From positions 1 to 15,394 of the forward strand of contig JAAURZ010000005.1 of NCBI GenBank assembly GCA_012031955.1: a DNA stretch of 15,394 nucleotides. The letters run 5' to 3'. The stretch comes from Bacteroidia bacterium (GTDB lineage: Bacteria; Bacteroidota; Bacteroidia; Cytophagales; Cyclobacteriaceae). The notes beneath the pieces are model-generated. The model was given only the letters and a program-made list of their open reading frames with translations, made no database searches and was not told the DNA's origin. The stretch's first letter is position 1. Each line of letters begins with the position of its first letter. Positions 7,074-14,755 of the stretch are shown here, piece after piece. The position numbers and the translations under genes are program-made.

Positions 7074-7738
7074 CCGAGTACTTCTTTCAACACTTGTACG
7101 GATTTGATCTCACCCAGCGAATCGAGGTGGTCGGCGTAGAATTTAAGCACCAATTCCAGCAACACCCGCCGCTGGGCGCTGCTTACTTCAATTGGAGCGG
7201 CGTAGTCGGATTGAATAAGCTGCTCAAGTAGTTTCTCTTCCGCCGGCGACGCCATGCGCGGCCCCAGCACTTCGTTTACATTATGTGCGCCAAAGCCGAG
7301 GTACCGACTTAGCTTGAACAGAAATACCAGGTGAAAATTTTCAAAATGATCCTGCATGCGATCAAGCATTTCGAGTGACGACGAAAGGAACTCGAACAGG
7401 CTGTCGGTCTGCGACTCTTCCTTCACAGTCTTGTTCAACATCTCGTTGAGAAAGATCGCTATCGAAGACTTTCTTATGTCGATGGGAATCGAATGATAAG
7501 GGTAGTAACACTTCACCTCTTTGATCCGGTTGATGTTGGCCTGATGCCGGTGGTACACCACCATATCGAGCAGGGTGAGCGGCTGAAAGAGTGCGATTCT
7601 GCCTTTGCCCGTTTTGCTGCGCACGCCATTTACAATGTACGCCTGCATGCCGTGTACTTCGGTGAAGATATTGACAATGATGGACGTGTCGCCGTAGCGA
7701 ACGAATCTGAAAACGATGCCGCGCGTTTTACTGAGCAT
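7070..7738 (-). CDS. recO: DNA repair protein RecO
   Basis: A 222-residue cytoplasmic protein of the RecFOR pathway, which helps load RecA on SSB-coated single-stranded DNA during gap repair. The N-terminal OB-fold part shows the family start (TRGIVFRFVRYGDTSIIVNIFTE, in part) with a strand ending in GVRSKTGK and FQPLTLLDMVVYHR. The C-terminal helical part (about 80-222) includes FLNEMLNKTVKEE and FLFKLSRYLGFGA, typical of the Bacteroidota form. The C-terminal Cys cluster seen in many Firmicutes RecO is absent. It begins 3 nt after the porZ-like stop, so it is read from the same transcript. The ATG at 7738 starts exactly at the family N-terminus. Confidence 0.93.
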   Translation of the reverse strand: MLSKTRGIVFRFVRYGDTSIIVNIFTEVHGMQAYIVNGVRSKTGKGRIALFQPLTLLDMVVYHRHQANINRIKEVKCYYPYHSIPIDIRKSSIAIFLNEMLNKTVKEESQTDSLFEFLSSSLEMLDRMQDHFENFHLVFLFKLSRYLGFGAHNVNEVLGPRMASPAEEKLLEQLIQSDYAAPIEVSSAQRRVLLELVLKFYADHLDSLGEIKSVQVLKEVLG

Positions 7739-7741
7739 GTG

Positions 7742-9961
7742 TTAGTCGACTACGGCGATTTTTCCTACAAATCGCTCCGAGCCGTCTGCCGTGGCTGCGA
7801 AAACCAGGTAGACGCCAGTGGTGGCGCGGCGGCCGGCGTTGTCGAGCAGGTTCCATGTGGCAGTGCCCCCGTTGGCGTAAGTCTGCCATATCATGCGGCC
7901 GCTCACATCGGTGATCTTCACGGTGGCATCCGTTGCCAGGCCCGTTATGCCAACCAGTCCGGAAAACGCGCGCGTGACGGGGTTCGGGAAAATTTTCGCC
8001 TCGTCAAAGTTGTCGGCACCGGCAGTGGCCGTTCCGCGGAAGGAAACAATTCCTTTGTCAGTGGAGAAAAATACTTCACCTGTTTTCTCATCTATTTCAA
8101 TATCCCTGATCACATCCGATAACAGCGGACTATTTTCGGATGTGAAATTATAAATCTGTTCTTCACCGGTTGGATTAAACAACCAGACTCCATGTTCCGT
8201 GCCGATCCACTTCCGGTTGCCCGCATCAACTTTTATGGCGGTCACTTTTTCGTCGGTAAGCAGGTACCTGTTGTCGAAGATGGGCCTGATCGCGTTTACA
8301 GTACCAAACACATCGGATGTAAAATAGGCAACTCCTTTGTCGGTGCCCACCCATATAAGGCCGTCACGGTCGACGGCAATGGAGCGCACCGACTTGCTGG
8401 GAAGGCCACCGGCGCCGGCCTGATCCGTCAGGTAGGCTTCGTCGGCGTTGTCGCCATCGACTACCCACATGCCGCCACCTTGGGCAGGGTTTATAACCAT
8501 CCACACGTTGTTGCTGAAATCCACCCGCATATCCACCGTGGAGCGCGGCAAGGCTGACCCCAGGTTGAATGACTTCCAGCCTGCGGTTCCCTGGTACACA
8601 TGCAGCGGCGCAACTGCGCCCGTGTTAGCCACCCATAGCCCGCTTGCAGCGGCCTCTATTGCTGCCACTCGCACGTTGTAGCCGGGCGAGAGATTTACGA
8701 GCGGGCTATTGCTGTCGTTGAAGAATTGTACACTGCCGGTGTTGTCGCGCTGTTCAACGCCATACCCCATCGATGCCACGAAATAAGTTTTGTCCGAGCC
8801 GATGGCAAAATCAAGGTCCGTCAGATCAGTAGCCGCAGATGTTTCTGTTCGCCACGCACCTTGCTCGCACACGTCGAGGGTGCCAGGCCGCGATAACGGT
8901 TGCATGGTGCTGTTGTAGCCGCCAGACAGGGCATACATTTGGCCAAGGCCGTACTTGAGTTTCCAGCCGGCGTTGGTGTGCGGCCCGTTGGGCAGATACT
9001 GACTTGTGATGCCGCCTTGGTATGCTACTAGCCCCTGAGTGGCGTCGCCCACCCAAATCGTATTGCTTTCCTCCGCTGCAAACAACGGCGCGGCGATGTG
9101 TTCGCCAACTATCTCATTTGCCACGTTGCCGTCGGACCGCCACAGGTTGCCATTTTCGATGACCAGCATCCATTCGTCCGATGCGTTGATTGCGTCAAAG
9201 TCGACACCTTGCAAGAAAGACAGTAAGGTCCACGTACCATTGTCATACCGATACAAGCCGCCTCCGTCGACAGCAGCGTACACTTTGTCGACCACCCGCA
9301 CAATGCCGCTCACCACGCCGACAAAGGCGCCTGTATTGTAGCGCTTCCAGTTGTTGAAGTCGAGCAGGTTGTCAGTCAGCTTCCCGGCAATCACGCCATT
9401 GGCGGTGGCCACCATCAGGCTGTCGCCATTCAATACGGTTTGGTACGTCGCCAGCGTTTCGCCGGATGCGCCGAGGTCGCGCCATGTTTCTTTCACTTCC
9501 CCTTTCGCCACATCAAACACCACCACGCCATAGTCGGCCGCGAGGTAGGCGAGGCCGTTGTAAATCATCACGTGGTTGATTGCCCTTGATCCGCTGATGG
9601 CGGCGGTTTTAAGCCTGTCGAAATTGACCACCTCACTATCGGTAATCACATCAAGATTTGCATCGTCGTACACTACCAGCAGCCGGTGCGAAGCGGGGTC
9701 AGCCGCCAGGTAGCGGATGCCTTGCGCGCTGAGGCCGTTTATTTTGGAATAGGTTTGAATGAGGCTGCGGTCGTCCTTGTCGAGCACCATTATGCCGTTG
9801 GGTGCCGCGGCGTATACGGCATCATCGATGGCTATGGCTTTGATGGTGTTGTAGGAAATGTGCATCCGCCATGCTCCGATCGGGATGTCGTATTGCGCAA
9901 ACGCGCCGGCCGTGTGCAGGCACATGAACAGACAGCATGATATGCGCGCCAGCCTTGTCAT
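7742..9961 (-). CDS. porZ: PorZ-like type IX secretion protein with beta-propellers and sorting domain
   Basis: A 739-residue exported protein. A signal peptide at 1-22 ends AGAFA. Next comes a first propeller region starting IPIGAWRMHISYNTIKAIA, with repeats such as VYAAAPNGIMVLDK and LAYLAADYGVVVFD, and a second with 'two-component regulator propeller' motifs LIWVGTDKGVAYF, RKWIGTEHGVWLF and VFFSTDKGIVSF (about 540-660). The C-terminal domain (about 660-739) is of the type IX sorting type: FPNPV, VKITDVSGRMIW and a final TGVYLVF with KIAVV. In Porphyromonas, PorZ is part of the cell-surface attachment complex that delivers anionic LPS to PorU for cargo modification. Assignment rests on the opening motif, the length close to 780 and the domain order. 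A generic propeller surface protein is the alternative. It overlaps tdk by ATGA and precedes recO by 3 nt. Confidence 0.8.
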   Translation of the reverse strand: MTRLARISCCLFMCLHTAGAFAQYDIPIGAWRMHISYNTIKAIAIDDAVYAAAPNGIMVLDKDDRSLIQTYSKINGLSAQGIRYLAADPASHRLLVVYDDANLDVITDSEVVNFDRLKTAAISGSRAINHVMIYNGLAYLAADYGVVVFDVAKGEVKETWRDLGASGETLATYQTVLNGDSLMVATANGVIAGKLTDNLLDFNNWKRYNTGAFVGVVSGIVRVVDKVYAAVDGGGLYRYDNGTWTLLSFLQGVDFDAINASDEWMLVIENGNLWRSDGNVANEIVGEHIAAPLFAAEESNTIWVGDATQGLVAYQGGITSQYLPNGPHTNAGWKLKYGLGQMYALSGGYNSTMQPLSRPGTLDVCEQGAWRTETSAATDLTDLDFAIGSDKTYFVASMGYGVEQRDNTGSVQFFNDSNSPLVNLSPGYNVRVAAIEAAASGLWVANTGAVAPLHVYQGTAGWKSFNLGSALPRSTVDMRVDFSNNVWMVINPAQGGGMWVVDGDNADEAYLTDQAGAGGLPSKSVRSIAVDRDGLIWVGTDKGVAYFTSDVFGTVNAIRPIFDNRYLLTDEKVTAIKVDAGNRKWIGTEHGVWLFNPTGEEQIYNFTSENSPLLSDVIRDIEIDEKTGEVFFSTDKGIVSFRGTATAGADNFDEAKIFPNPVTRAFSGLVGITGLATDATVKITDVSGRMIWQTYANGGTATWNLLDNAGRRATTGVYLVFAATADGSERFVGKIAVVD

Positions 9962-10551
9962 TTTCTTTTTTTCATGCCGTCAAAAAATGCTTTTCTGCTA
10001 CGGGCCTCGTAGGTGTTTTTTTCGCCTAACATTACTTGCCTGTCGTTTGAACTGAGGCGGTAGGAGAACGATGCAAGCTCGCCTGTTTGTACGCAGATGG
10101 CATGCACTTTAGTAACAAATTCTGCCACGGCCAGCAGGTAGGGCATGGGTCCAAAAGGTTTTCCTTCAAAATCCATGTCGAGGCCCGCCACGATTACGCG
10201 CTTGCCGTTGTTGGCAAGTGTGTTGCAAACGTCGACAATATCTTTATCAAAAAACTGCGCTTCGTCAATGCCCACCACGTCGCAGTTGCCCGCCAGCAGG
10301 ATCACGTCATTGGCAAAGTCGACCGGCGTGGAGCGGATGGCTGTTTCATTGTGAGACACAATCTGCTGCTCGTGATACCGCTTGTCGACACTGGGTTTGA
10401 ATATCTCTACGCGCTGTTTGGCAATAAGTGCGCGGTTGAGGCGGCGGATGAGTTCTTCTGTCTTACCTGAAAACATGCATCCGCAGATGACTTCGATCCA
10501 TCCGGCCCGGTCTTGGTGGCGTTTGCCTCCCAGGTGGGGTTCAATAAACAT
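9958..10551 (-). CDS. tdk: thymidine kinase, zinc-ribbon ligands largely lost
   Basis: A 197-residue cytosolic TK1-type enzyme that phosphorylates thymidine to dTMP with ATP in the salvage pathway. It has the P-loop GCMFSGKTEELIRR (about 24-37), the Walker B-like DEAQFFD (about 94-100), the lasso/substrate region LDMDFEGKPFGPM, and the base-binding segment following VHAICVQTG. Most relatives have a structural zinc site made by two Cys pairs. Here only the Cys of AIC remains: the second position is Thr (CVQT) and the C-terminal pair is replaced in the segment EARSRKAFF, a change I recall as common in Bacteroidota. The extended N-terminus MFIEPHLGG...GWIEVI is also typical of that group. It lies 51 nt after the ferredoxin stop and overlaps the porZ-like start by ATGA. 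Confidence 0.93.
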   Translation of the reverse strand: MFIEPHLGGKRHQDRAGWIEVICGCMFSGKTEELIRRLNRALIAKQRVEIFKPSVDKRYHEQQIVSHNETAIRSTPVDFANDVILLAGNCDVVGIDEAQFFDKDIVDVCNTLANNGKRVIVAGLDMDFEGKPFGPMPYLLAVAEFVTKVHAICVQTGELASFSYRLSSNDRQVMLGEKNTYEARSRKAFFDGMKKRK

Positions 10552-10602
10552 GGCTTAAAATTAACAGAGTTTGCAGACTACACCTAGCCTCCGGGTTTTA
10601 GT

Positions 10603-10926
10603 TTAGTCAGTATACAACACGTGTCCGAGCTTTGTGTCTTCGGGCACCCTCACCACCACGTCGCCATTGACCACAGCCTGGCAGGCAAGCCGCTCCTGGT
10701 CACTCAGCCATCCGCGCTGCCGGTATTGCTGTTCGACGGCGGTGAGCGGGCCGAGGTTGGCAGCCTCATGAACCACCACGGCCTTGCAGGTAGTGCAGTT
10801 GCCCTTGCCTCCGCAGGAATGGAGCCAGTCTATCGATGCACTCAAAACGTGATGGAGCAGGGATTTGGAACCTGGCCGGACGATCAGTGATTTATTGCCA
10901 AGGTTTTGAATCACGATTTTGCACAT
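10603..10926 (-). CDS. 2Fe-2S ferredoxin
   Basis: A 107-residue cytosolic electron carrier of the plant-type/adrenodoxin-like fold. The cluster ligands are Cys 38, 44 and 47 in CGGKGNCTTC and Cys 82 in RLACQA, and the core strands and DVVVRVPED close the fold. The spacing C-x5-C-x2-C-x34-C fits the family. There is no extra domain, so the reductase partner is encoded elsewhere. Genes of this kind in Bacteroidota often have roles in iron-sulfur assembly or as electron donor for oxygenases; the window does not say which. It is the first gene of the minus-strand set with tdk, porZ-like and recO (51 nt gap to tdk), and divergent from the hypothetical gene at 11030. A Cys at position 2 is unlikely to matter. 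Confidence 0.9.
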   Translation of the reverse strand: MCKIVIQNLGNKSLIVRPGSKSLLHHVLSASIDWLHSCGGKGNCTTCKAVVVHEAANLGPLTAVEQQYRQRGWLSDQERLACQAVVNGDVVVRVPEDTKLGHVLYTD

Positions 10927-10962
10927 CTGCTCGTTATTACCATTGGTTATCCGGTTTGTATT

Positions 10963-10992
10963 GTTGACATTATCGGATAAAAATTAACTTTA
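10963..10992 (+). promoter_or_regulatory. possible promoter of the hypothetical gene at 11030
   Basis: TTG (10964-10966), an 18-nt spacer and TAACTTTA (10985-10992) match the Bacteroidota pattern with one mismatch in the -7. The predicted transcript start near 10997 would place the GTG at 11000 almost at the 5' end, so translation from the ATG at 11030 is more plausible. Confidence 0.35.
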
Positions 10993-11029
10993 TACCCCGG
11001 TGGTAAACCCAAAAGTTACGAATTCGCTT

Positions 11030-12040
11030 ATGGACGAAAAAATTAACCTGACTGCCGTCGAAAGTTATTGTAATGCCTATGCCAATGAGGTGATGGACGG
11101 ATACTTTTCCTCCCGTACGCACATTAGCGGGCAAGACATTCTTTCGCTGTGCAACATCAAACAAATTAATTTCTTCGTACTGCATGAAGTCTTTAAGGCG
11201 TGGAAAACGGAGACCGCAAAAATCAAGAGTCCTTATTTCAACTATGACCACCCGGAAGTGAAGGAGGCGCTCGACAACCTGATGAGCATCCTATCGAACA
11301 ACATCTCCGTGTCGAAAGAAAATTTTTCGCCGTTGCTGAAGCAGGCCACATTTCAAACCATGCTGCTGGTACTTGATCCTTACGATTTCTTTTCGGATCT
11401 CATCAGCGATGATCGCGGCCCTCTGACCACCGACACATTCAGAGAACAATTGAAATATCTTAGGATCAACAAAGCCCCGCTGGAAAAATTGCTTGAGAGA
11501 CTGGACGCAAAGGACGTAAAGCAGATTCAAGGCAACGAAGCATTTGGCATGCTGGACCAAATACTGGAAGAACTCAGCTTTACCCCCGAAGATGTGGAGG
11601 GATACCTCGATTCTTTTTCGGCGCGCGTGCCGCTCAACATCGAGCACTTCTACGAGCCCAAGGTACAACCGCGCGATGAAGTCAAGAAGGCACCCGCACC
11701 GCAGCCCAAGACCGAAACATCGCCTACGATTAACGAGGCACAAGTGAACAAAACGTCCACCGTAAATGAAAAACTAAACAGCCAGCGACCGACTCTGGCC
11801 GACAATTTCAAGCGAATAGGAAAAATTAAAGACAGCCTCACTATCAACCAAAAGTTCATGTTCACCAAGGTGCTGTTTCACGGCGACTTCGAACTTTTCA
11901 GCAAAGCGGTGGACGACATTGACCGGCTTGAAACCATCAACGCAGCCCTGAGGTACCTGGAGGACAACTACGAAGAGTGGGATCGGGAAAGCGAAGAGTT
12001 CCATGAGTTTATGGAAATGGTTGAGAAGCGGTTCTCCTGA
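11030..12040 (+). CDS. conserved Bacteroidota-type hypothetical protein
   Basis: A 336-residue cytosolic protein of unknown function, acidic and largely alpha-helical. The N-terminal part (about 1-215) has many charged helices, including EYSPLFNY-like spacing around YFNYDHPEVKEAL, FQTMLLVLDPYDFF, and a mid-segment LLERLDAKDVKQI. A flexible linker rich in Pro, Lys and Thr follows (about 216-262, KKAPAPQPKTETSP). The C-terminal helical domain (about 265-336) with LTINQKFMFTKVLFHGDFELF is a recurring unit in Bacteroidota hypothetical proteins: an INQ(R/K)F(L/M)F segment, then helices and a closing (V/M)E(R/K)RF. It has no signal peptide or membrane segment. The ATG at 11030 is chosen over a GTG at 11000. 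I assign no function. Confidence 0.85.
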   Translation: MDEKINLTAVESYCNAYANEVMDGYFSSRTHISGQDILSLCNIKQINFFVLHEVFKAWKTETAKIKSPYFNYDHPEVKEALDNLMSILSNNISVSKENFSPLLKQATFQTMLLVLDPYDFFSDLISDDRGPLTTDTFREQLKYLRINKAPLEKLLERLDAKDVKQIQGNEAFGMLDQILEELSFTPEDVEGYLDSFSARVPLNIEHFYEPKVQPRDEVKKAPAPQPKTETSPTINEAQVNKTSTVNEKLNSQRPTLADNFKRIGKIKDSLTINQKFMFTKVLFHGDFELFSKAVDDIDRLETINAALRYLEDNYEEWDRESEEFHEFMEMVEKRFS

Positions 12041-12134
12041 CATAGCAGAATAGCTGCAAGATTGCTTCACATTGCGCGTTCCGTTTGCATAGGTTCATCA
12101 CATTATTCATCACAAAAAAAATTCTGTCGCCCGG

Positions 12135-12167
12135 TTGACTGCCTCGGCGCAGCAATTGTTACCTTTA
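12135..12167 (+). promoter_or_regulatory. possible promoter abutting the Uma2-family start codon
   Basis: TTG (12135-12137), a 22-nt spacer and TACCTTTA (12160-12167) resemble the Bacteroidota promoter, one mismatch in the -7 element. The -7 ends only 5 nt before the ATG at 12173, so the transcript would be leaderless or nearly so. Motif evidence only. Confidence 0.35.
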
Positions 12168-12172
12168 CTTAC

Positions 12173-12760
12173 ATGGAAACGGTAGTGCTCAAGTTTACCC
12201 CTCAAACTCGGTTCACCGACGACGAACTCTTTGAGTTTTGTCAGGCGAACCGTGACCTGAGAATCGAGCGAAATCAAAAGGGCGAGCTTGTAATTATGTC
12301 ACCGGTCGGAGGGAGAACCAGCAGCATACATTTTATTATCAATGGAGAGTTGTATCAGTGGTACCTACTCCATCGCAATGCGGGAATCTTGTTTGATGCA
12401 ACTGCCGCCTTCAAGTTGCCTGACAATTCGGTACTTGGACCCGATGCCGCGTTTGTATCGATTGAGAAGTGGCGTCGGCTCTCGGCGCAAGAGCAACAGA
12501 AATTTCCTCCGATAACACCTGACTTTGTCATTGAAATTCGTTCGGCATCCGACAGCATTACGCAGCAAATGAACAAGATGGACCAATGGATCCGGAATGG
12601 CTGCAGACTCGCCTGGCTGATCGACCCTGCAGACCAGAAAGCTTACATTTACCATCCTGACGGCGCCATGGTGACCGTCAACTCTTTCAGTCAAACCCTT
12701 TCTGCCTCACCCATATTGCCAGGATTTGAACTGGCGCTGTCGCTGCTGATTCAGGAGTAA
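12173..12760 (+). CDS. Uma2 (DUF820) family PD-(D/E)XK nuclease-fold protein
   Basis: A 195-residue protein. Family marks in order are ELFEFCQANRDLRIERNQKGELVIMSPVG near the N-terminus (quoted only to place it: the E-x-G-E-L-x-x-M-S-P pattern, residues about 30-45), the LY-WYL segment, GPDAAFVS (about 92-99), PDFVIEIRSASDS (about 116-128) and the KMDQWIRNGCRLAWLIDP helix-strand (about 135-152). The D...E-I-x pair fits the catalytic core of restriction-like nucleases. Such proteins are widespread, often multi-copy and mostly uncharacterised; Uma2 proteins may be nucleases of mobile or selfish type. The ATG at 12173 is preferred to an earlier start because upstream sequence is poor and a promoter-like motif lies there. 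It ends in two tandem TAA stops. It is encoded just before the toxin-antitoxin pair, with 112 nt between. Confidence 0.85.
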   Translation: METVVLKFTPQTRFTDDELFEFCQANRDLRIERNQKGELVIMSPVGGRTSSIHFIINGELYQWYLLHRNAGILFDATAAFKLPDNSVLGPDAAFVSIEKWRRLSAQEQQKFPPITPDFVIEIRSASDSITQQMNKMDQWIRNGCRLAWLIDPADQKAYIYHPDGAMVTVNSFSQTLSASPILPGFELALSLLIQE

Positions 12761-12872
12761 TAAGCCCCGCATTTGCGCGTAATCCATGCTCCGGCAAATT
12801 GTACGTAAAATTGTACATTAATTTGAAACAAATTCTCGGAATCATGGTTATCATTGTGCGATAATTTAGGTC
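12761..12872. promoter_or_regulatory. repeat-rich leader of the toxin-antitoxin operon
   Basis: The 112-nt gap has a direct repeat AAATTGTAC (12796-12804 and 12808-12816, period 12), a perfect inverted repeat AATTTG-AAA-CAAATT (12820-12834), and a second one, TTATC (12848-12852) with GATAA (12860-12864). TAATTTAG (12862-12869) resembles a -7 element just before the ATG at 12873. Phd/YefM antitoxins usually repress their own operon by binding palindromes here, so these are operator candidates; which one is used is not shown. Confidence 0.45.
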
Positions 12873-13175
12873 ATGAAAACAGCGACAATTACAGACTTTC
12901 GCTCCCGAATGAAGGAACGACTGAAGGAAATCCAGGATGATCAGGATATTTTGGTTCTCTCCGGACCGAAGAAAAGATATTTTGTTGTGCTCACGCTAGA
13001 GCAATTCAACTCAATGGAAGAAACGTCTCACCTGCTTTCAACATCGAAAAATACAGCGAGGTTAATCGAGAGTATTGCGCAAGACAAGAGCGGCAAAGTG
13101 ACGACAAGAGAACTGGCTGAAGAGTCAAAAAGGACGCTCAGAAAATCGCAGACCAAAACTAAGAAGAAAAAATAG
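12873..13175 (+). CDS. YefM/Phd-family antitoxin
   Basis: A 100-residue antitoxin. The N-terminal half is the Phd/YefM fold, MKTATITDFRSRMKERLKEI (start) with LEQFNSMEE and SHLLSTSKNTARLIESIA, which parallels ETAYLLRSPANAARL of E. coli YefM. The N-terminus binds operator DNA and the C-terminus wraps the toxin to block it. The C-terminal tail is longer than usual and highly basic (SKRTLRKSQTKTKKKK). Two nt separate its stop from the toxin ATG, the usual arrangement. The pair is intact in sequence, which argues it can still function. Confidence 0.93.
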   Translation: MKTATITDFRSRMKERLKEIQDDQDILVLSGPKKRYFVVLTLEQFNSMEETSHLLSTSKNTARLIESIAQDKSGKVTTRELAEESKRTLRKSQTKTKKKK

Positions 13176-13177
13176 TC

Positions 13178-13444
13178 ATGCTGGTCGCATTTACCGATCA
13201 CGCATGGGACGATTATGTTTATTGGCAAGAGAAGGATTGGGATGTGGTGGAAAAGATCAATGAATTAATTAAAGAAATCAAAAGAGATCCATTCAAAGGA
13301 AAAGGAAAACCCGAACCATTGAGGGGAAACCTAAAAGGCTATTGGTCGAGGAGGATAACCGGCGAACATCGGGTGGTCTATAGAGTGGAGGGGACCGATG
13401 ACGGACGAATTGTAAGAATAGTTCAAGCCAGGTTTCACTATTAA
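13178..13444 (+). CDS. YoeB-family mRNA interferase toxin (Txe/YoeB)
   Basis: An 88-residue ribosome-dependent endoribonuclease of the RelE superfamily, which cleaves mRNA in the A site and slows growth when free of antitoxin. It matches E. coli YoeB almost throughout: AWDDYVYWQ, KINELIKEIKRDPFKGKGKPEPL, GYWSRRITGEHRVVY and the terminal FHY. The catalytic residues seen are Glu 46, Arg 65, His 87 and Tyr 88, corresponding to E46, R65, H83 and Y84 of E. coli YoeB. It follows the antitoxin by 2 nt; together they form a type II toxin-antitoxin module. Next to it lies the convergent rodA gene. Confidence 0.95.
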   Translation: MLVAFTDHAWDDYVYWQEKDWDVVEKINELIKEIKRDPFKGKGKPEPLRGNLKGYWSRRITGEHRVVYRVEGTDDGRIVRIVQARFHY

Positions 13445-13460
13445 CGCAATTCCGCACAGC

Positions 13461-13485
13461 GGTTTAGTCCTGGTATCGCTAAACC
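13461..13485. terminator. inverted repeat between convergent yoeB-like and rodA genes
   Basis: GGTTTAG (13461-13467) and CTAAACC (13479-13485) form a perfect 7-bp stem with an 11-nt loop. It starts 17 nt after the toxin stop and lies 2 nt beyond the rodA stop, so it could serve both convergent transcripts. No U-tract follows on either strand, so terminator function is inferred from placement alone. Confidence 0.4.
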
Positions 13486-13487
13486 TC

Positions 13488-14755
13488 CTAAAATCGATGC
13501 AACACCTGCATGCGATGCGCATCCAGTTTCAGCAGTATGAAAAGCAGAATCGTGAAGCCCAAAAGCGACGATCCGCCATAGCTGAAGAAAGGCAACGGAA
13601 TACCGATAACAGGAAACAACCCGATGGTCATACCGATGTTGACGGCAAAGTGAAAGAAAATATGCAGGCCACAGCGTAGCCATACACACGCGCAAACCGG
13701 CTCTTCTGTCGCTCGGCGATAAACACCACGCGAAGCATCAGCGTAACAAACAGTGTGATCACCAGCACGCTGCCGATCCACCCATGCTCTTCGCCAATGG
13801 TACAGAAAATAAAGTCGGTGCTTTGCTCGGGCACAAAATCAAACTTCGTCTGTGTTCCATTCAAAAAGCCCTTGCCTGTAAATCCACCACTGCCAATCGC
13901 AATTTTTGATTGCGTCACATTCCAGCCTGCGCCGAGCGGGTCTGCGTTGGGGTTGATGAGCGCACGCACCCTGTTCTGCTGGTGGGGCTTTAGCACTTCG
14001 GTCACAATATAGTCCACGCTTTCAATCATAGCCGAAAGTGCAAGCGCTCCGACGGTAAGAAGTACAATCCGCTTCAGCTTTTTCTTGCCCAGCAGAATCA
14101 GCATCGCCAACATCAACAGAATCGAGACGTGCAGGTATAGCTGATTTTCAACTAACAGTGTCATAATAAAAATGAAAGCTGCGCACACCCCCACAATAAT
14201 GAGAAAGGGAGACATGCCTTCACGAAAATAAACAAGTGTGAAAATGGTGAACACCAGGGCCGTGCCGGTATCTTTTTGAAGCAGAATAAGCAACATCGGC
14301 GCGCCGATGATTCCGAAGAGCATCGCCTGGTTTTTCAGGCTGTCCATTTTGAAATTGACGGAGCCCATGAATTTGGCGACCGTAAGCGCGGTAGCGAATT
14401 TTGCAAACTCCGAAGGTTGCACACCGAATGACCCGATGCCCAACCAGGCTTTGTTGCCCCCCACTTCTTTTCCTATCACCGGCACCAGCAGCAGCAACAG
14501 CAGCACGCCGCCGTAGATGACATAGGCAAACGTCTCATAGAAACGCATGTCGATAATAAGGATGGCGAGTATAAGCACACCCGACGCGAGTATAAACATG
14601 AGCTGACGACCCGAGTTGATCGACAGGTCAAAGATCGATTGGTTGGCTTCGTAGGTAACAGCATAAATGTTGAGCCATCCAAGGAAAACAATAGAGGCAT
14701 AGAGGAGTACGGTCACCCAATCCATTTTGTTCGATATGCGCTCTTCCCTTCTCAA
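13488..14755 (-). CDS. rodA: rod shape-determining protein RodA, SEDS glycosyltransferase (one apparent frameshift)
   Basis: Polytopic inner-membrane peptidoglycan glycosyltransferase of the elongasome; it polymerises lipid II together with PBP2. With one base restored it is 422 residues with about ten hydrophobic segments. Markers: [16 protein letters not shown] (first helix), [23 protein letters not shown], and the periplasmic-loop [11 protein letters not shown] with the proposed catalytic Asp, then [14 protein letters not shown] and the SEDS end [17 protein letters not shown]. The frame breaks at 13657-13660: minus-strand ATA-TTTT-CTTT has four T where five restore [14 protein letters not shown]. 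The start is TTG at 14755, chosen since RodA proteins of the group begin MR.E..I..(M/I)DW; an ATG at 14725 is a shorter alternative. It overlaps the mrdA stop as TTGA, so the two are coupled. Confidence 0.93.

Noticed and set aside
7493..8122. Plus-strand open frame (209 residues) across the recO/porZ junction
   Set aside because: Antisense to two firmly identified genes; no family match.
11000..11029. GTG as the start of the hypothetical gene
   Set aside because: It would lie at the predicted transcript start, and the ten added residues are not helical or protein-like; ATG at 11030 preferred.
12062..12172. Upstream extension of the Uma2-family gene
   Set aside because: The 37 extra residues do not resemble the family; the known fold starts at METVVLKF, and promoter-like sequence lies in the extension.
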